Part shown: positions 11,601 through 27,334 of the stretch, in pieces | Layout: every line of letters begins with the position of its first letter | How positions within the stretch are numbered: position 1 is the first letter of the stretch | NCBI GenBank assembly: GCA_003665825.1 | Contig: QPFY01000002.1 | Coordinates: 2,170,001-2,234,000 of the forward strand | Direction: 5' to 3' | DNA length: 64,000 bases | Source of the DNA: Microbotryum silenes-acaulis | Lineage: Eukaryota; Basidiomycota; Microbotryomycetes; Microbotryales; Microbotryaceae | Made by a program: the position numbers and the translations under genes | Notes under the pieces: generated by a model | The model's input: only the letters and a program-made list of their open reading frames with translations | What the model was told of the DNA's origin: nothing | Database searches by the model: none

Positions 11601-14600
11601 TGCTGCGATGCATGAGGATCGTCAAGCGCAGTCTCGAGTTGCAGGCACCCTTCCTCGAAGTTGTGGTCCCATCAATCGCCGAGACGTGGCACCCTTTGCC
11701 GCAGGACAAGCTCAACCGACTTAAGACGCTCTCTCCGATAGACCAACTGCTCTTGTACCAGTCCGAGGCGATCGTCCAAATTGCCCTGCTGATCAACTGC
11801 GAGGAAGAGGACGAGATCGCTTTGCTGGCGGTCCAGGTCCTGGCGACTATCGCCGAGTCACCGTTCTTCGACGTTGTGCAAAAATTCCCCGAGCAGAGCC
11901 GCGTGAAGCTCAATCGACTCGTAGGGCTATTGCAAGCCTCGCCCGAGACGTTGAGGATCTTGGACGGCGTCATCATGCGACTCGAAGCGGACATCCCGGA
12001 GAGCGATCTCGAACTCGGCGAGCCTGATGGCTTTGGCTCGGGAAGCATCCGCCAGGCCATTCGTTCGGCTCTGTTGGACTTGATGTTGCAGAACACGCAA
12101 CCGGGCAAGACCGCGCCCAATATCGCTCATCTGTTGCTGGGGTTCAATGTTCGTGGACGACTAGAGGAGATGCAGATTGATGATCCGGATGCGGCGGATA
12201 CGCAACGTACCAGTTTGCATGTAGTGTTGGATCTGTTGGCGCAGAATGTCTCGAAGGAGGCGGATGTGCAGGTAAGTTCAGGATGCCGCCCGTCAGGAGT
12301 CGTCATGCTACGGACGAGAAGCTGATGCGTATGATCTGCTTTCATGAATAGATGTCGATCCTGTCTCGACACCCCACTTTTGCGGCCAAGTGCTACCGCC
12401 TCATCCGGCAGCTCTGCCTCCACCCCTACACCTCCTCGGCTTTGTCACGCTACCTGCGCAACCGCGAGCAATTCTTCTTCCGCCAGACGCAGGCGCTGCC
12501 CTTTGGCATCTCCGCCGCGAGTGGTGGTGCGCTCGGAGGCGTGCAGTACGTCGACGGCAAACAGCTCGTCACATCTTCTTCGGCCGTTTGTGCGATCCTG
12601 CAGTCGCAGGCGTGGTTGCTCGAATCCACGGCGCTCGAGTTGAACATGTTGGCCAACAGCCAAGACACGCGACGACAAGTTGAGCTCGTTGGAACTCTGT
12701 TCGAGAACCCGACCTCGGGGGACGCCGAAATTTCCGACGCATTCGACCAGGATGCATTCGATCAAGCGCTTCCTCGCATGCTCGAGATCTTCCACGCCCT
12801 TGACTTTTCATGGCACGACTCGATCGCGCCGAACGAGTACCGTTTGAGCTTTTTTGCCGAGCTCCGCTTCGACGCGTGTCTCAAGACGGACTCGACGGGT
12901 TGTGAAGTGTACGACTTTGGCGCTGTCTTGTCGTTGCTCAGTGCGGCTCGTCGGGAGCTGCAGAACCGTGGCATGCTCAGCAGCTCCACGCAACAGGAAG
13001 AGGCGAAGCGCGAAAGCAAGGCGATCCTCGAGACGCTCGTGATCGAGAACCACCGACGCGAGATCCAGTTCGCTCGCTACCATGCCCTGCGCGCCTGGAG
13101 AAGTTTGCTCGACATCACCTTGACCAAGTCGTTCCACCTCTTGCCGTCCGAAGGTCGTCATTCACTCTTGCTCGACCTCATGTCCGCCATTCTTCCCCCG
13201 CTTGCGGCTTCAGACACGGAGCAGGCGATTAGCGAATTACTTGCTGGGGCTGCAGTATTTTTAATGACCAAGTTAAGCGAGGAGGGAATCCGGGTCGTCT
13301 TCTTCGAGTCGGCGGAGGCCGTGCAATCCGTCTCGCCCGAACGCCTCCACGCCGTCTTGCGACTGATTTTTCAAGCGATCCTCCAACCCGGTGTCTCGCC
13401 GATTGTCCGGGGGAACCTGTACGCCGTCTTGCTCAACTATATCCAGTACTCGTCCAAGATGGCCTCGCTATCTCCATCGCTCGCAAAGACGCTCGGCAAC
13501 GGCTCGGTCGCCGATGATGCATCGATTCTCGGCTCTTTGGCCGCTGGTCCGCACGACGACTTGATCTCGCTTGATGGACTCTCCTCGATCGGGGGAGGTC
13601 CGTCCTCGCGTGCGAAGAGGAACTTGCTCGAGGCAGGCAACTTTTCGATCGTTCACTCCGCGATTGAACGACTCCTCCCCGTCATTTGTCGTGATGCTGC
13701 CGCTGGCCACGAGGTTTGGCGCACCGTCGCCTTCACTGCGTTGGATGCGCTCATGAACGTCGCCGAAGAGGCACGAGCGAGTTCGCGCGTCTTGTCCATC
13801 TTGTCCAAGCAAGGCTACCTGCAGAATTTTGTCGCGGCGTTGAAAGGCGCCGAGGTGGATCTACAAGAAGCGCTCAAGCCGGATCCGGAATCGTTGAATG
13901 CGCTCTATGTCTACGAGGCGCAGATGTCGTTCTTAATTCGACTTGCTTCGACGAGGGAAGGGGCGGAGAAGTTGATGGATGCCGAGGTATTAGCCAAGTT
14001 GGCAGATTGCGATTACCTGGGGTCACGACCTGTTGCTGATACGAATTCGATGGGTGGGTCAAGGTCGCTTCGATCAGTCGAGTACATTGCACGTTCACTG
14101 ACTCGCAGCCGCTGCCGACATTTCACAGAATTTGAAGGCTTCCTTCCGCCCGCATCGGAACGACACCATCAATTGTTGTTGCCAGCTCTTCAGCTCGTCG
14201 TCGGGACGCTCGTCTCGTTCGGTGCCGATACCCAGATCGCGACCCGTCAAGCCCTCGCTTTTGTCGGTGGCCAACGCGAGAACTTGCTCGTTGCGCTCAA
14301 GGATTGCGCAAATTTGCAGACGGTCTCGTCGTTGAGAGAGGCGCATTTGATCGTCACTTTGCTCAGCATCGTTTTGCCCTCGGTGTCCGACGAGGATCTG
14401 ACGACGCTGTCGTCATTCGGTGGCTTGCATGCGGCGTTGCTCAACCTTTCGGCCAAGACCTGCGGACCTCAGGACTGGGTCGCCGGCGTGTTGCCGTCGA
14501 ATGAGACGGAGAGGGACGAGGATCAAACACTGGTACTTGGTAAGTTCCCATACTGGGCCGACGCTTTCAGTATCCGACTCGCTAAAGCTGCATCACATCG

Positions 14601-15499
14601 CTCGTACAGGTTTCCGCCACGACGCGACCATCTTTTCCGACAAGGTCGAGACGCTCGTCGAATCGCTCGAAGCCGCGATCCTGACCTACCAAAGCGTCGC
14701 GACGCGTAAAAAGCCGGGCACGAACGCGTTCCGACCCGTTTGGGCACCTTCCTTGTCCGCTACGGAGGCGACGTTGGGTTCGGCGGGAGCGTTCTTGAGG
14801 GATAAGGCAATGGTGCTCAAGACGCGGTTGGATGATGTGACGAGGTTGGTCGGGTATTTGGATGGGTTCGATACGACTTCGTTGGAGGAGATTGAAGAGG
14901 TGAGTCGGCTCGTTCGTCGCTGTGGTGCTTCGTCACGTTATACGGGTTCTAACCCTCCGTGCATATGCTGCAGGTCTTCTCGTTCCCTGAAGAGGAAGGT
15001 ATCGATGGTTCAGAGAGGCGGCAACGCGTTCTGCAAGAGCTGCAGGCGCTGCACGCCACCTTGCGAGTGAAGGTCACGTCTTCGCTTCGTAAGTCTCCGA
15101 CGAGGGTCCTGTCTTCCCCTGAAACCCTGGAGAACTCATCAGACCCATTTCCTTGTTTTCTTAGACCTGCTCGAACTCGGCCTGTTGCTCTACTGGCGCC
15201 ACATCGCCTTCTTCCTCGACCCGGAACGGCTAGCGTCCGAAGCGCAATCCTCGCGTCCCGAATTCGGTGTCGGCCTAGCCGAGACCCTTCGAACACGTTC
15301 CTCCACCACCTCAATCTCTCCATTCGATCTCCCAACTCTACGAGACGGGGTAGCAAAGGAATTCAATGAGCGTTTGTCGCCGCTTTTGGCTGCTCTGGAG
15401 TTCAATCAGAAGAATGTGGGGAGCAGTTGGAGGAATCGCGAGCAGTACGTCGGGGTCGTCGCGAGGAGGTTGCAGAGCGTGTTATTGTTGGATGCATGA
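8691..15499 (+). CDS. NUP192: Nucleoporin NUP192/NUP205, inner-ring scaffold
   Basis: Large alpha-solenoid scaffold protein of the nuclear pore inner ring. Six exons: 8691-8859, 9009-12271, 12352-14539, 14610-14899, 14974-15088 and 15165-15499. Their lengths sum to 6360 nt, giving a protein of 2119 residues, within the range of basidiomycete and animal NUP205 and longer than budding-yeast Nup192. The N-terminus (MDRFVRLSSFLENCLANP) and the block FLADQLSISEHLAASLVSYA match the family's conserved opening. The rest is helical repeat without catalytic motifs, as expected. The ATG follows a CA-rich leader. Donors are gtacgt, gtaagt, gtaagt, gtgagt and gtaagt, and all phases agree. No damage seen. 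Confidence 0.9.
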
Positions 15500-16002
15500 C
15501 AGGGGAGAGTCTCTTTTTGGCTTGGGTTTTGAAATGAAATAGTGTATGATGTCACGTCCCCCATGTATTGGCTGGATTGTACGATCGTGCGCGTGACAGC
15601 TCGTGAGAGGCTAGGACCTGCTGAGACAGGTTCGTGAGGCCGTGAGGGCTTGTGCGTACATACCCCCCACTGCAGGCGAAGGGTGCTGATGGTGCGAGGA
15701 GGTGCGAGGCGCGTGCGCTTGTGAACTCGGCTGGTTGGCGCAGATTTTTGAGGTTTTTTATTTGTTCATGTAGGTAAATGAAAGAATAATAAAAATGGCG
15801 CGCAACTCGATCGGATCACTTGGAGAAGCCGGCCCGGGCAGGCGCGGCAGGCGCGCGAGACGAATCACTTCGCAGCCGATCATCACCTGCCTCCGCTCTC
15901 GGCTGCTGAGCTCGCTCGCCTCATCACACTCGCACCCAGAGTCAACCAGCACCTTTTCAAGGTTTATACGTTTACACTTCATCTTCGGCACGCCTTTTCA
16001 CG
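15500..16002. other. Intergenic, NUP192 3' side and CGR1 promoter
   Basis: About 500 bp between the NUP192 stop and the CGR1 start. It includes a short AT-rich run near 15755-15795. No gene or RNA recognised. Confidence 0.6.
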
Positions 16003-16616
16003 ATGGTTCCTCTGCCCGTGTGGGAAGACCGACCGGTCGACAGCTGGAAGACGGTGCCTTCGACCGTGACCACCTCTCCGACCGAACCCCTCCCCGCTCA
16101 GCCCTTCATCAAGAACGTCAGTGGCAAAGCGTGGAAACAACCTCGGCCCCAAGCGACGGTGAGGAGTCAGGGTAACGGCGCGGGTAACAAGAGGTGGAGT
16201 GAGAGGTTGGACGAAAGGAAGAAGATGGACGCGGTCAAGAGGTTGGCCAAGTGAGTCGGAGCTTACATATGGTTATATGCATCACTTGAACTTACTGATG
16301 GACGTGTTGGGGTTTGCGTGGTGTAGGGAGATGCAGGACGAGAAGAAGGCCGAGATCGAGAGGAAACGGACCATCACAAAGGAACGACAGGACAAGGCCA
16401 AGGAGAAGTTGAGGTTGGAGGAGATGGCAAAAAGGGTCAGTCATACTGCGACGACCTACATCGTGGTCACACGCGAGGTGTAGCGGACGATCCGACGTTC
16501 CGAAAAGATGAGTCGAAAAACTGATCCGCTATCGAGACCGCTTCGCGCAGATGTCGGCCAAGAAGTTGCAGAGAATGCAAAAGAGGCTCGGAAGGACCAA
16601 GAAGGTCAATCACTAG
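16003..16616 (+). CDS. CGR1: rRNA-processing protein CGR1
   Basis: Small, highly basic nucleolar coiled-coil protein needed for 60S subunit rRNA processing. Three exons (16003-16250, 16327-16435, 16551-16616) sum to 423 nt, a 140-residue protein typical of the family. The middle carries VSGKAWKQPR and RWSERLDERKKMDAVKRLAK. Exon 2 is almost all charged helix (EMQDEKKAEIERKRTITKER), and the C-terminus KKLQRMQKRLGRTKKVNH is the family hallmark. The first ATG after a non-coding leader is used. Both introns have consensus ends and the phases agree. Confidence 0.9.
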
Positions 16617-16996
16617 ATCTTATACAGCTTGAATTGGTCGTTTCACTCGCTCTACTCAGCCCCTGGGACATGTCAACGTTTTACCGCTCGTCCATGTGCT
16701 TCGCCGTTGTTTCGTCGCTCTTCCTTTCTTTTTCTGTTGTAAATCCAAGCATCATTACAGTCTACAGTACTCATCAAGAAGGCTTTATTCGATATAACAT
16801 GAATCTAAAGAGAGTCGTCCAGCAGCCATCCTTTCTTGAATTAAAGTAAAGGCGCTCCGTACCAAAGCCCCTTCCCACCCCGACTCGATAAGGCCCCCTC
16901 ACTCGACCTCACTTGGGAGTTCTTAACGGACCCACACAGCCCTTCGTTCCCGGCACCGGTGCCGAACGCGGGTGGTTCAAGGATACCTTCCGGTAG
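16617..16996. other. Convergent intergenic interval
   Basis: 380 bp between the CGR1 stop (+) and the stop of the next minus-strand gene. It presumably holds both 3' ends. Nothing else seen. Confidence 0.6.
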
Positions 16997-19900
16997 TCAA
17001 CCGTGCGCCTTCGGCCGAATGTCGGAGCCACCGTATGGTGGCGAAGGTGTCGTCTCAACTGCCGACCACCTCCTGATCGCCGCAGCGGCCATCAATTGGA
17101 CTTCAAGGATCGAGCGTTTCTCCCGTGCCGAGAACCCATTCGTCGCCTTGTCGCGTGATGAGCCGAGATTGAAGAACAAGCTATTCGAAGAGGGTGAGCG
17201 AGCTACAACTCGATTCGGCGTGAAAGCGATTTCCGAACCCTCACTCGAGACCGTACTCTTCTCCGTCATTTGTGATTCTACGATAGTAGGTAAGGGCAAT
17301 TGTGGAGAAGACGAACTCCGCGGGGATGGCGTGCGGATATGAGAGGCTTTTCGAACGGTGAGATATTCTCGATTTGCGCCATAGATCTGGGTGAGGGAAG
17401 AGGGGTCATCGTCGTTTTCGAAATCGAGGTTGGGGTCTTCGTCGGTTTGGGAGTCGAAGTAGGACGTTCGGGTCGGGTCGGTCGTGGTTGATTCGAGATG
17501 GATGTTGGAGAGGGGGACGGGGAAGGGACCGAGTGGGGAGTTGGAGCTTTGTGGGAGATGGACTTGGAAATTGGTCATCTCCTCGGAAGACGCGGGACCT
17601 ACGAGGAGGAATGTAACGTCGATCCCTCCTTGCCCATCCTGATTGACACGACGCCTAGGAGCAGAGAGTGATCCTTCACTTAACTCAAGGCTGACACGCT
17701 CCACCGGAGCATCGTCTCCATAAGCAATCGCCGTGGTCTGTGGAGGCGGTGGCACGATAAAGAGATCGTTCGGGTTGCCACAGCGCACTCGCGAACTTCG
17801 GCCTGAAGGGGTAGGGGAAATCGTATCGAGCGGAGGTGCTGAAGTCGGCTTGGAATACACCTCGGAAACGGGGGAACGTGGAAACTTGGACATCGTCAAA
17901 GGCGACTCGACCAACGACGAAGCTTGTGTGACCACACTCGATCGCGCGACCGGATCAAGCCGATCCGAGGGTTTCTTCTGTAGCATCGCGTGGGCTCGTT
18001 GAGGACTCTCCGGTAAGTCGGAGCGAATACGGGGTTCCTCCGGTGATACAAGCGAAAAGTTGGTGAGCATCTCTTCGTAGACCCTCGTGAGCTCATCCTC
18101 GGCCAGAGGCGCGGAAGACGACGAAGCTTGACATCGGGTGGTTGTGGGCACTGCTTCGATTTCTTCCTGGACCACCGCCAATATCGCTTCGATTTCTTCT
18201 TGTACCACCCCCAAAGAACGAGTAGGTTCGATCGGCCTCGCAGCTGAAGGTGTTCCATACTCTTCTCTCTGGCTCGATCGAGTCGCAAGCTCAAGCGGGA
18301 ACGTCGTCCCTGTCGGTGTGGGAGAAGGCGAGGGGGACAAAGGTGGGAACGCTTTCCTCAAGCCCAGTCGGAAAGACCCTTCGTCCAGATCTCGTCGGAG
18401 ACGAACTTCCTCGACTTCTTGATCGATGTGAGAGAATTCGACTTCGATAATCGAATGCGGTGTTGCTGCAGAGGTCAAATTCATGCGATCTTCACCTCCA
18501 CTGGAGTTCCCACCGCCCACGGTGGCACGTAGGTTCGAAGCAAGCCAATCCCTCATATGCCACCCCGGTGTCATTGACGAACTTCGTCTCGGCTGCGTAC
18601 TTTCTTGAACTTCATGTAAAGGGGAAGGGGTGTTCAATTGGCGCAGGGCCGTGGTGGTAGGGAGGTGGGTTGAAGGGCCGGTGACAGGGATTGGACGAAG
18701 ACTTGCGCACGAGGGGAGATTGATTGATAGGGCGGAGCCTTTGATGCTGGGTGGAAGGCTCGGGAGGCGAGGAGGTCCTGAAGGTTGGGCCTCGAGTTGG
18801 TGGTTGAAGATGGCGAGCTCGAAGAGGAGGACGAGCTGTGAGGAGACGCTAGTTAGTTTGGGGATGTATGGATCTATGCACCTAGACAGGAAGGGATATT
18901 GCCGAACTCACCATCTCGATCATCTTGAAGAGCCTCGCCAGAGGAGTTTCGGTGAACAAAATCAAATTCGGATGAAGTGAAATAGCCGGAACGATGAACC
19001 CCCCGAGGAGGAGCGCGAAACTAATGCAGCCGTATCTGGTGAAAAGGGACGAAGTCTTAGCACTACGTTGCACTTAGGCACGTATATTGAGAGGGGCCTT
19101 ACTCTAAAAGACTGTGCCTTCGTCGTTGCACGTCCAGCATGCAAATCGAGACGAGGATCTTGGCCAGCAAAGCGAGAGTGATGATAAGCTGTAACGCTTG
19201 ATTCGCGACGTGGAGCGGTCGGAAGCGACTGAATCTGCGATGAGTGGGACTCCATCAAATCACTCCGCAATTTCCCAATCGAGCAGATAAACGACTGCAC
19301 ACTTACCCTCTGATCGAACCAACTCCCCAAACAGCTTCCAACACCCCGACCACGGCGATCAAACCCCACAGCCCCATCTTGAGGCCCTCTCCTATCCAAC
19401 CGAAACTCTCCCAACCCGTGATCGCGACCAAGTGCGTTTCTTGATCCGTCGAAGTCCAGGGAAGGAAGTTGGATGCTCCAACGACAATGTTGGGCTCGTT
19501 GATGGTGGCGAGGGAGAGTCGACGATGGAGATAGGAAAGGAGGAAGAGGAGTGCGAAGGCATGGGCGAGTGCTGCGGGCGATGAACTGCGTGAGTTCGAT
19601 ACATGTCAGAGGGGGAGCTATGAAGTGGTTACTGACCAGCTGCGACCCCAAAGCCTCTAGAAGGGTTGAAGAGCTCGGCTGTTGATGTTGAGTTTTCGTT
19701 GGACCCAACGAACTCGGACAAATTGCCCAACTCAAACAGCCCAGCAGCGAACGAAAACCCTGATGCAAGATGTAGCAGCACCCAAAATCTACATGCCATT
19801 ACGAGGAGTACAATACATCAATCATCAATTCTTGGAGTATGAGATTATGTACGATATTTCACCTGTTGGTACCACCGATGCTGCATTGCGTCGAAGCGTG

Positions 19901-20190
19901 GAAGGAAGCAACGATGCCGATCGCGAGCAAGGGGAAGGTCGCGAGGACGCGTTGAATCAGCGCTGTGTGGGTCAGGACGATGGGGCTGCGGAAAGAGGTG
20001 ATACCAAAAAGCATTGTCTATGAATCAGTTTCGGGACCGTGGAAAGTGTCAGGATCGATGAATCGGACGCGAAGGGACAGGTCGCCCGGTGAGAGCTCGG
20101 GAGCGAGGCGCCACATCTGAACCGCCTTCGATTACCCCGTACGACGTACCCAGCTGCGATGCTCGAGCTGATGACAACCGTCGACGTCAT
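16997..20190 (-). CDS. Polytopic membrane protein with long Ser/Pro-rich cytosolic tail, family not recognised
   Basis: Multi-exon gene of unknown function. From the start at 20190 (MTSTVVISSSIAAG) I follow a TM-containing exon (THTALIQRVLATFPLLAIG), a short exon (ELFNPSRGFGVAA), a larger exon (ALAHAFALLFLLSYLHRR, then GLKMGLWGLIAVVGVLEAVW), then ANQALQLIITLALLAKILVS, an exon at 18912-19035 (ISFALLLGGFIVPAISLHP) and the last exon 18835-16997. This gives about six to seven hydrophobic segments in the first 280 residues. They are followed by about 600 residues of Ser/Thr/Pro/acidic, apparently disordered tail with a duplicated VVQEEIEA motif. The topology resembles a receptor or transporter-like protein with a cytosolic tail, but I see no diagnostic motif. 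One splice phase near 19850 is uncertain. VPS55 lies upstream on the same strand. Confidence 0.65.
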
Positions 20191-20818
20191 CGCCGACTCG
20201 GAGCAAAAGAGACAGGAATCAAACGAAGGAAGACAAAATGAATGGAGGTGCGGTGGATGTGGATGAGTGGTTTGAAGTGCGGATACGGGCAGGGATGACG
20301 ATCGACGTCTCGTTCGATCGGAAAGGTGGTCCGTCGGTCGATCGAGAGAGGAGACGATGGGTCCGGTTCGGGAAGTCGCGACTCGAAGGTGAGATTGCAG
20401 ACACTGCGAGGACCAACCCCTGAAACTTTGATGGTTAGGTGCGTGAAAGATCTGGAGCCAGAATATGGGATGGAAGCACCAGCCAAGAGTCTCACGGATG
20501 CCGACTGGGACAGGTTCCGCAGAAGGCGCAGAACGGTCTCCACCGGATCACGGATCATCAAGGAGCTCCCCGAGCAGCAGCAGGGTCCGTGCTTCTGAAG
20601 GAGCTCCGATCCGGTTCAAGCTCTCGTTTATCGTAGACTTGCGGTTGACCCAAAGTCGTGTGTTGGTACATTACAGTAGCAGTGACCTGGCCTTAATATT
20701 CTGCAATCTGAATCGCAAAGAAATGCGAATAGGTGATAACTGTGGGAAACAGCAGCTCACGAGGATTCAGCAACGAGCGCCAGGAAATGCCAGGAGCAGC
20801 AGACGCTGGATGCACAGA
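20191..20818. other. Intergenic between membrane-protein start and VPS55 stop
   Basis: About 630 bp on the 5' side of the membrane-protein gene and 3' side of VPS55. Open frames here lack family features. I treat it as promoter plus VPS55 3' UTR. Confidence 0.5.
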
Positions 20819-21372
20819 CTAACTTGTGGCATATCCGACCGCACCACCGGTCGCACTCATCCATCCGGCCATCTCATGGATCACACCCGCATGGGCCAAC
20901 GCGAAGGGGAACGCGACGCCCGACACGAGGAAGCACGCCGTCAGAAACCGACCGAAATCGACCGGTCCGGAACTGTATTCGGCCGAAAAGGAATCCTCGG
21001 ATTGAAAACGGGAGAAGAGGGCGTTGGGTAGAGGCGCAAAGGCGAAGATCAGGGCTGTGGTGGGGGGGAGGAGGGAGCAGTCGAGTCAGTTCAGAGGGGT
21101 GGGGTGAGGGGAACAAGAGGGATGGAGTGCCTTACCGGTGATGAGGGGTAGCCAGTTGGCCCACAATGCGCACGAGAGGATCACGAGCAGGAACGAGACC
21201 GCCAAGACGAACGACAGGAAGATGATGGCTGTGGTAGGACTCGTTACCAAGTGAGGAGGAAAGGGTGAAGGTGGCAGCGCGTTACGTCAGTGAAGGCTCG
21301 GCTAGGCACCGACAGCGATCCCGGACAAGCGAATGGAGGCCAGTAGTACTCACTCTTGAGCCCTGCAGTCAT
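20819..21372 (-). CDS. VPS55: VPS55 endosomal sorting membrane protein
   Basis: Small four-helix endosomal membrane protein of the VPS55/LEPROT family. In yeast it forms a complex with Vps68 for late-endosome to vacuole traffic. Three exons (21354-21372, 21136-21228, 20819-21054) sum to 348 nt, 115 residues, slightly short for the family. Diagnostic blocks are GLKTIIFLSFVLAVSFLLVI, CALWANWLPLIT, FAPLPNALFSRF, SSGPVDFGRFLTACFLVSG and ALAHAGVIHEMAGWMSATGG, in the canonical order. The first exon encodes only six residues plus one base. Its start lies 210 bp from the left edge of the SNF1 inverted duplication, and its ATG is 326 bp from the ATG of SNF1 copy A on the other strand, so the two probably share a bidirectional promoter region. 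Confidence 0.92.
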
Positions 21373-21581
21373 CTTGGTCTACTCCGACGTGGGGTGTGTT
21401 TTGTGGATGGGGAGTGTCGCTGCGGGTGCCAGTGAGTGATCGGCAGCGGACCGGCGGGGGTTGCTCGGGGTCTAATGCATATATCGAACCTGGTTCTAAG
21501 GAGCATCTCTCTTTGTAATAAGCCGCGCCGAGCCGCTCCGCCCGCGCCGAGTACGTCCCAGCGCGGACCCGAGCGCCGCGC

Positions 21582-25287
<3,706 letters not shown>

Positions 25288-26950
25288 ATGTTCTTGCGCC
25301 AGACGACGATGTTGGACCCTTTGGGGTACATGCTGTTTGGTGCGCACAAGTTGGCCGTGAGGGATCGTGGGTTGGAATGCGACGATTGGTTGCCGATCGT
25401 TGGGAACGTGGCCGTCTTGGACGACGTCGAACGCCTCAAGGACGTGTTGGACCTTTCTTTGTTAGGGTGTTCGAAGGACTGGGGGTACAGATCAGTGGAT
25501 CGGGTGGAAGAGGACCCGCAGCTCGACCTACCCTTGGTGCGGGAGGAGCGCGCGACGACGATCGCGACGACGATGAGGACAGCGAAGGCGAACCGGAGCA
25601 AGATCCTTACGAGTCGCAGAAGCAGGAATTGAGCGTCGCCGAAGTCGCTGATTTGGATAAGCTGACCCGTCATGTCGTTAAAGTACTCAACTGGTATGTC
25701 CCATCGAGTCCTGCGCTTTCCCTTCTGGATCCACGGCTGACTGGGCCCTCCTTGTGGCCTCGAACAGATTCGCCGAGGCTCGTTTGGAACGCACGGCTGC
25801 TACAGCCCGTTCGAGGCCCGACAGCCCCATGAACACCCGACCCCCCATTGGCTTAGGTCAGAACCAAGGTCGCCGAATGAATGGGCGGTGGTGGTGGCGG
25901 TGGCAATGGCGGTGGCGACTCGAGGTATTCGACCCCTTGGGACTCGCCCTATGTGACGCCGGGTCAGTCTCGACCTCCCTCTTCGCACGGCTTCAACTCA
26001 TCCGCTCTCAATGACCGAGGGTACGCAGCAAAAAAATCATTGCATGATCAGGAACAAGGGCATGGTGGATGGGGTAAACCTACGAGCGGCGGAGGAGGGA
26101 GCAATGGCGGGAACGGTGGGATGGGCCGCTCCGGCGCCAGTGGAAGCGGCGATGCGGGTCATGATTGGAGACGTCGTTAAAGGCTCTTTGTGGAAGACGT
26201 GGTCCCTTTTGCTGTACTTGGATGATGTTCAATGCACTCCCTTGTCTTTCTGTACTATGGCTCTATTCATGCACTTACCACTTGAGTAGGACCAGGGTGT
26301 CTATATCGCACGGAGAGTAGGCGAGAGCGGGGAGCGGGTCGCTCGTGCATCGTGCATCGTGGCGTATGGTGAGATGGATCATGGGTACATGGTCTAGACG
26401 GCATGGTCAGGTCAGCTGCTGGGGGTTAAGGACTCACGCACATGGAACGCCTCTCAACCTCGTCCGACGGCGGGAGTCGTCTGGGATCAGGTGACACGGA
26501 AAGTAGGCACCGAGTGCACTAGTTTGGCTCGTTCGAGTAGGTTCGAGTCGTGGTCGGAAAACGAAAGCGAGCTATCGTGTCGCTAGTCATCTTGGGAGCC
26601 GCTTGACGGAGGCAGGAGTTGGGACGGGTGAGGGTGCTTCGTTGACGGGGATGTCATGTGCTGATTGATGCTCCTCTAGGTCGCTCATGGGTCTCTACAA
26701 AGCCATCCGCGTGACTTTGCCCGGACGCGTGCGTAGGCTCTTTTGAAAGGGGCCGGAAGTTGCACGCGCTCGCGAGCGGACTTGACGGCCGGGTTCCAAG
26801 CCAATTGACAGCACATAAGTTCGGCAGCCGGACGAGGCTAAGGCCAGAAAGTAGAAAGTTTGACCGATGAAGAAATCAAGGAAATGGGCGTACAACATGG
26901 CCATCCAGGGAGGTCTGGTCAGGTACAGAAATTGCGGACAAGAAATTTAA

Positions 26951-27208
26951 GCGACAGGTTCCGGGGCTCATTTAAGCGAAGTTGAATTTCTGGTGCAAAT
27001 TCCACAAGGCTGGGAGAACCATCTGATCTGTGCAAGGAGATCAACCGAGGACTCGAGGTAGCCTCCCCTTTGTTGAGCGACAGGTGTGGGGCTCATTTAA
27101 GCGAAGGTGTATTTCTAGTGCAAATTCCTAGTGCAAATTCTATCGCAAAGTTGGCAGAACCATCTGATCCGATTTCTGCAAGCAGATCAACCGAGGACTC
27201 GAGGTGGC
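26951..27208 (+). repeat. Diverged tandem duplication, two units of about 110-130 bp
   Basis: Unit 1 (26951-27062) and unit 2 (about 27077-27208) both start with gcgacagg, pass through ggggctcatttaagcgaag and gtgcaaattc, and end with gatcaaccgaggactcgagg. Unit 2 has a small internal duplication of agtgcaaattc. No coding potential seen. Confidence 0.8.
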
Positions 27209-27334
27209 CGCTTCTTTGCGCAAATGACCGCAGGTAGGGAGCCACCAGGCGGGGGCAAGCTGATGCGTCGGTCGCGCAGGCCTCACGCGTGTTGGACAGC
27301 GGCGAAGGAGCTCGGGCTAGGCACGGGCGAAGAA

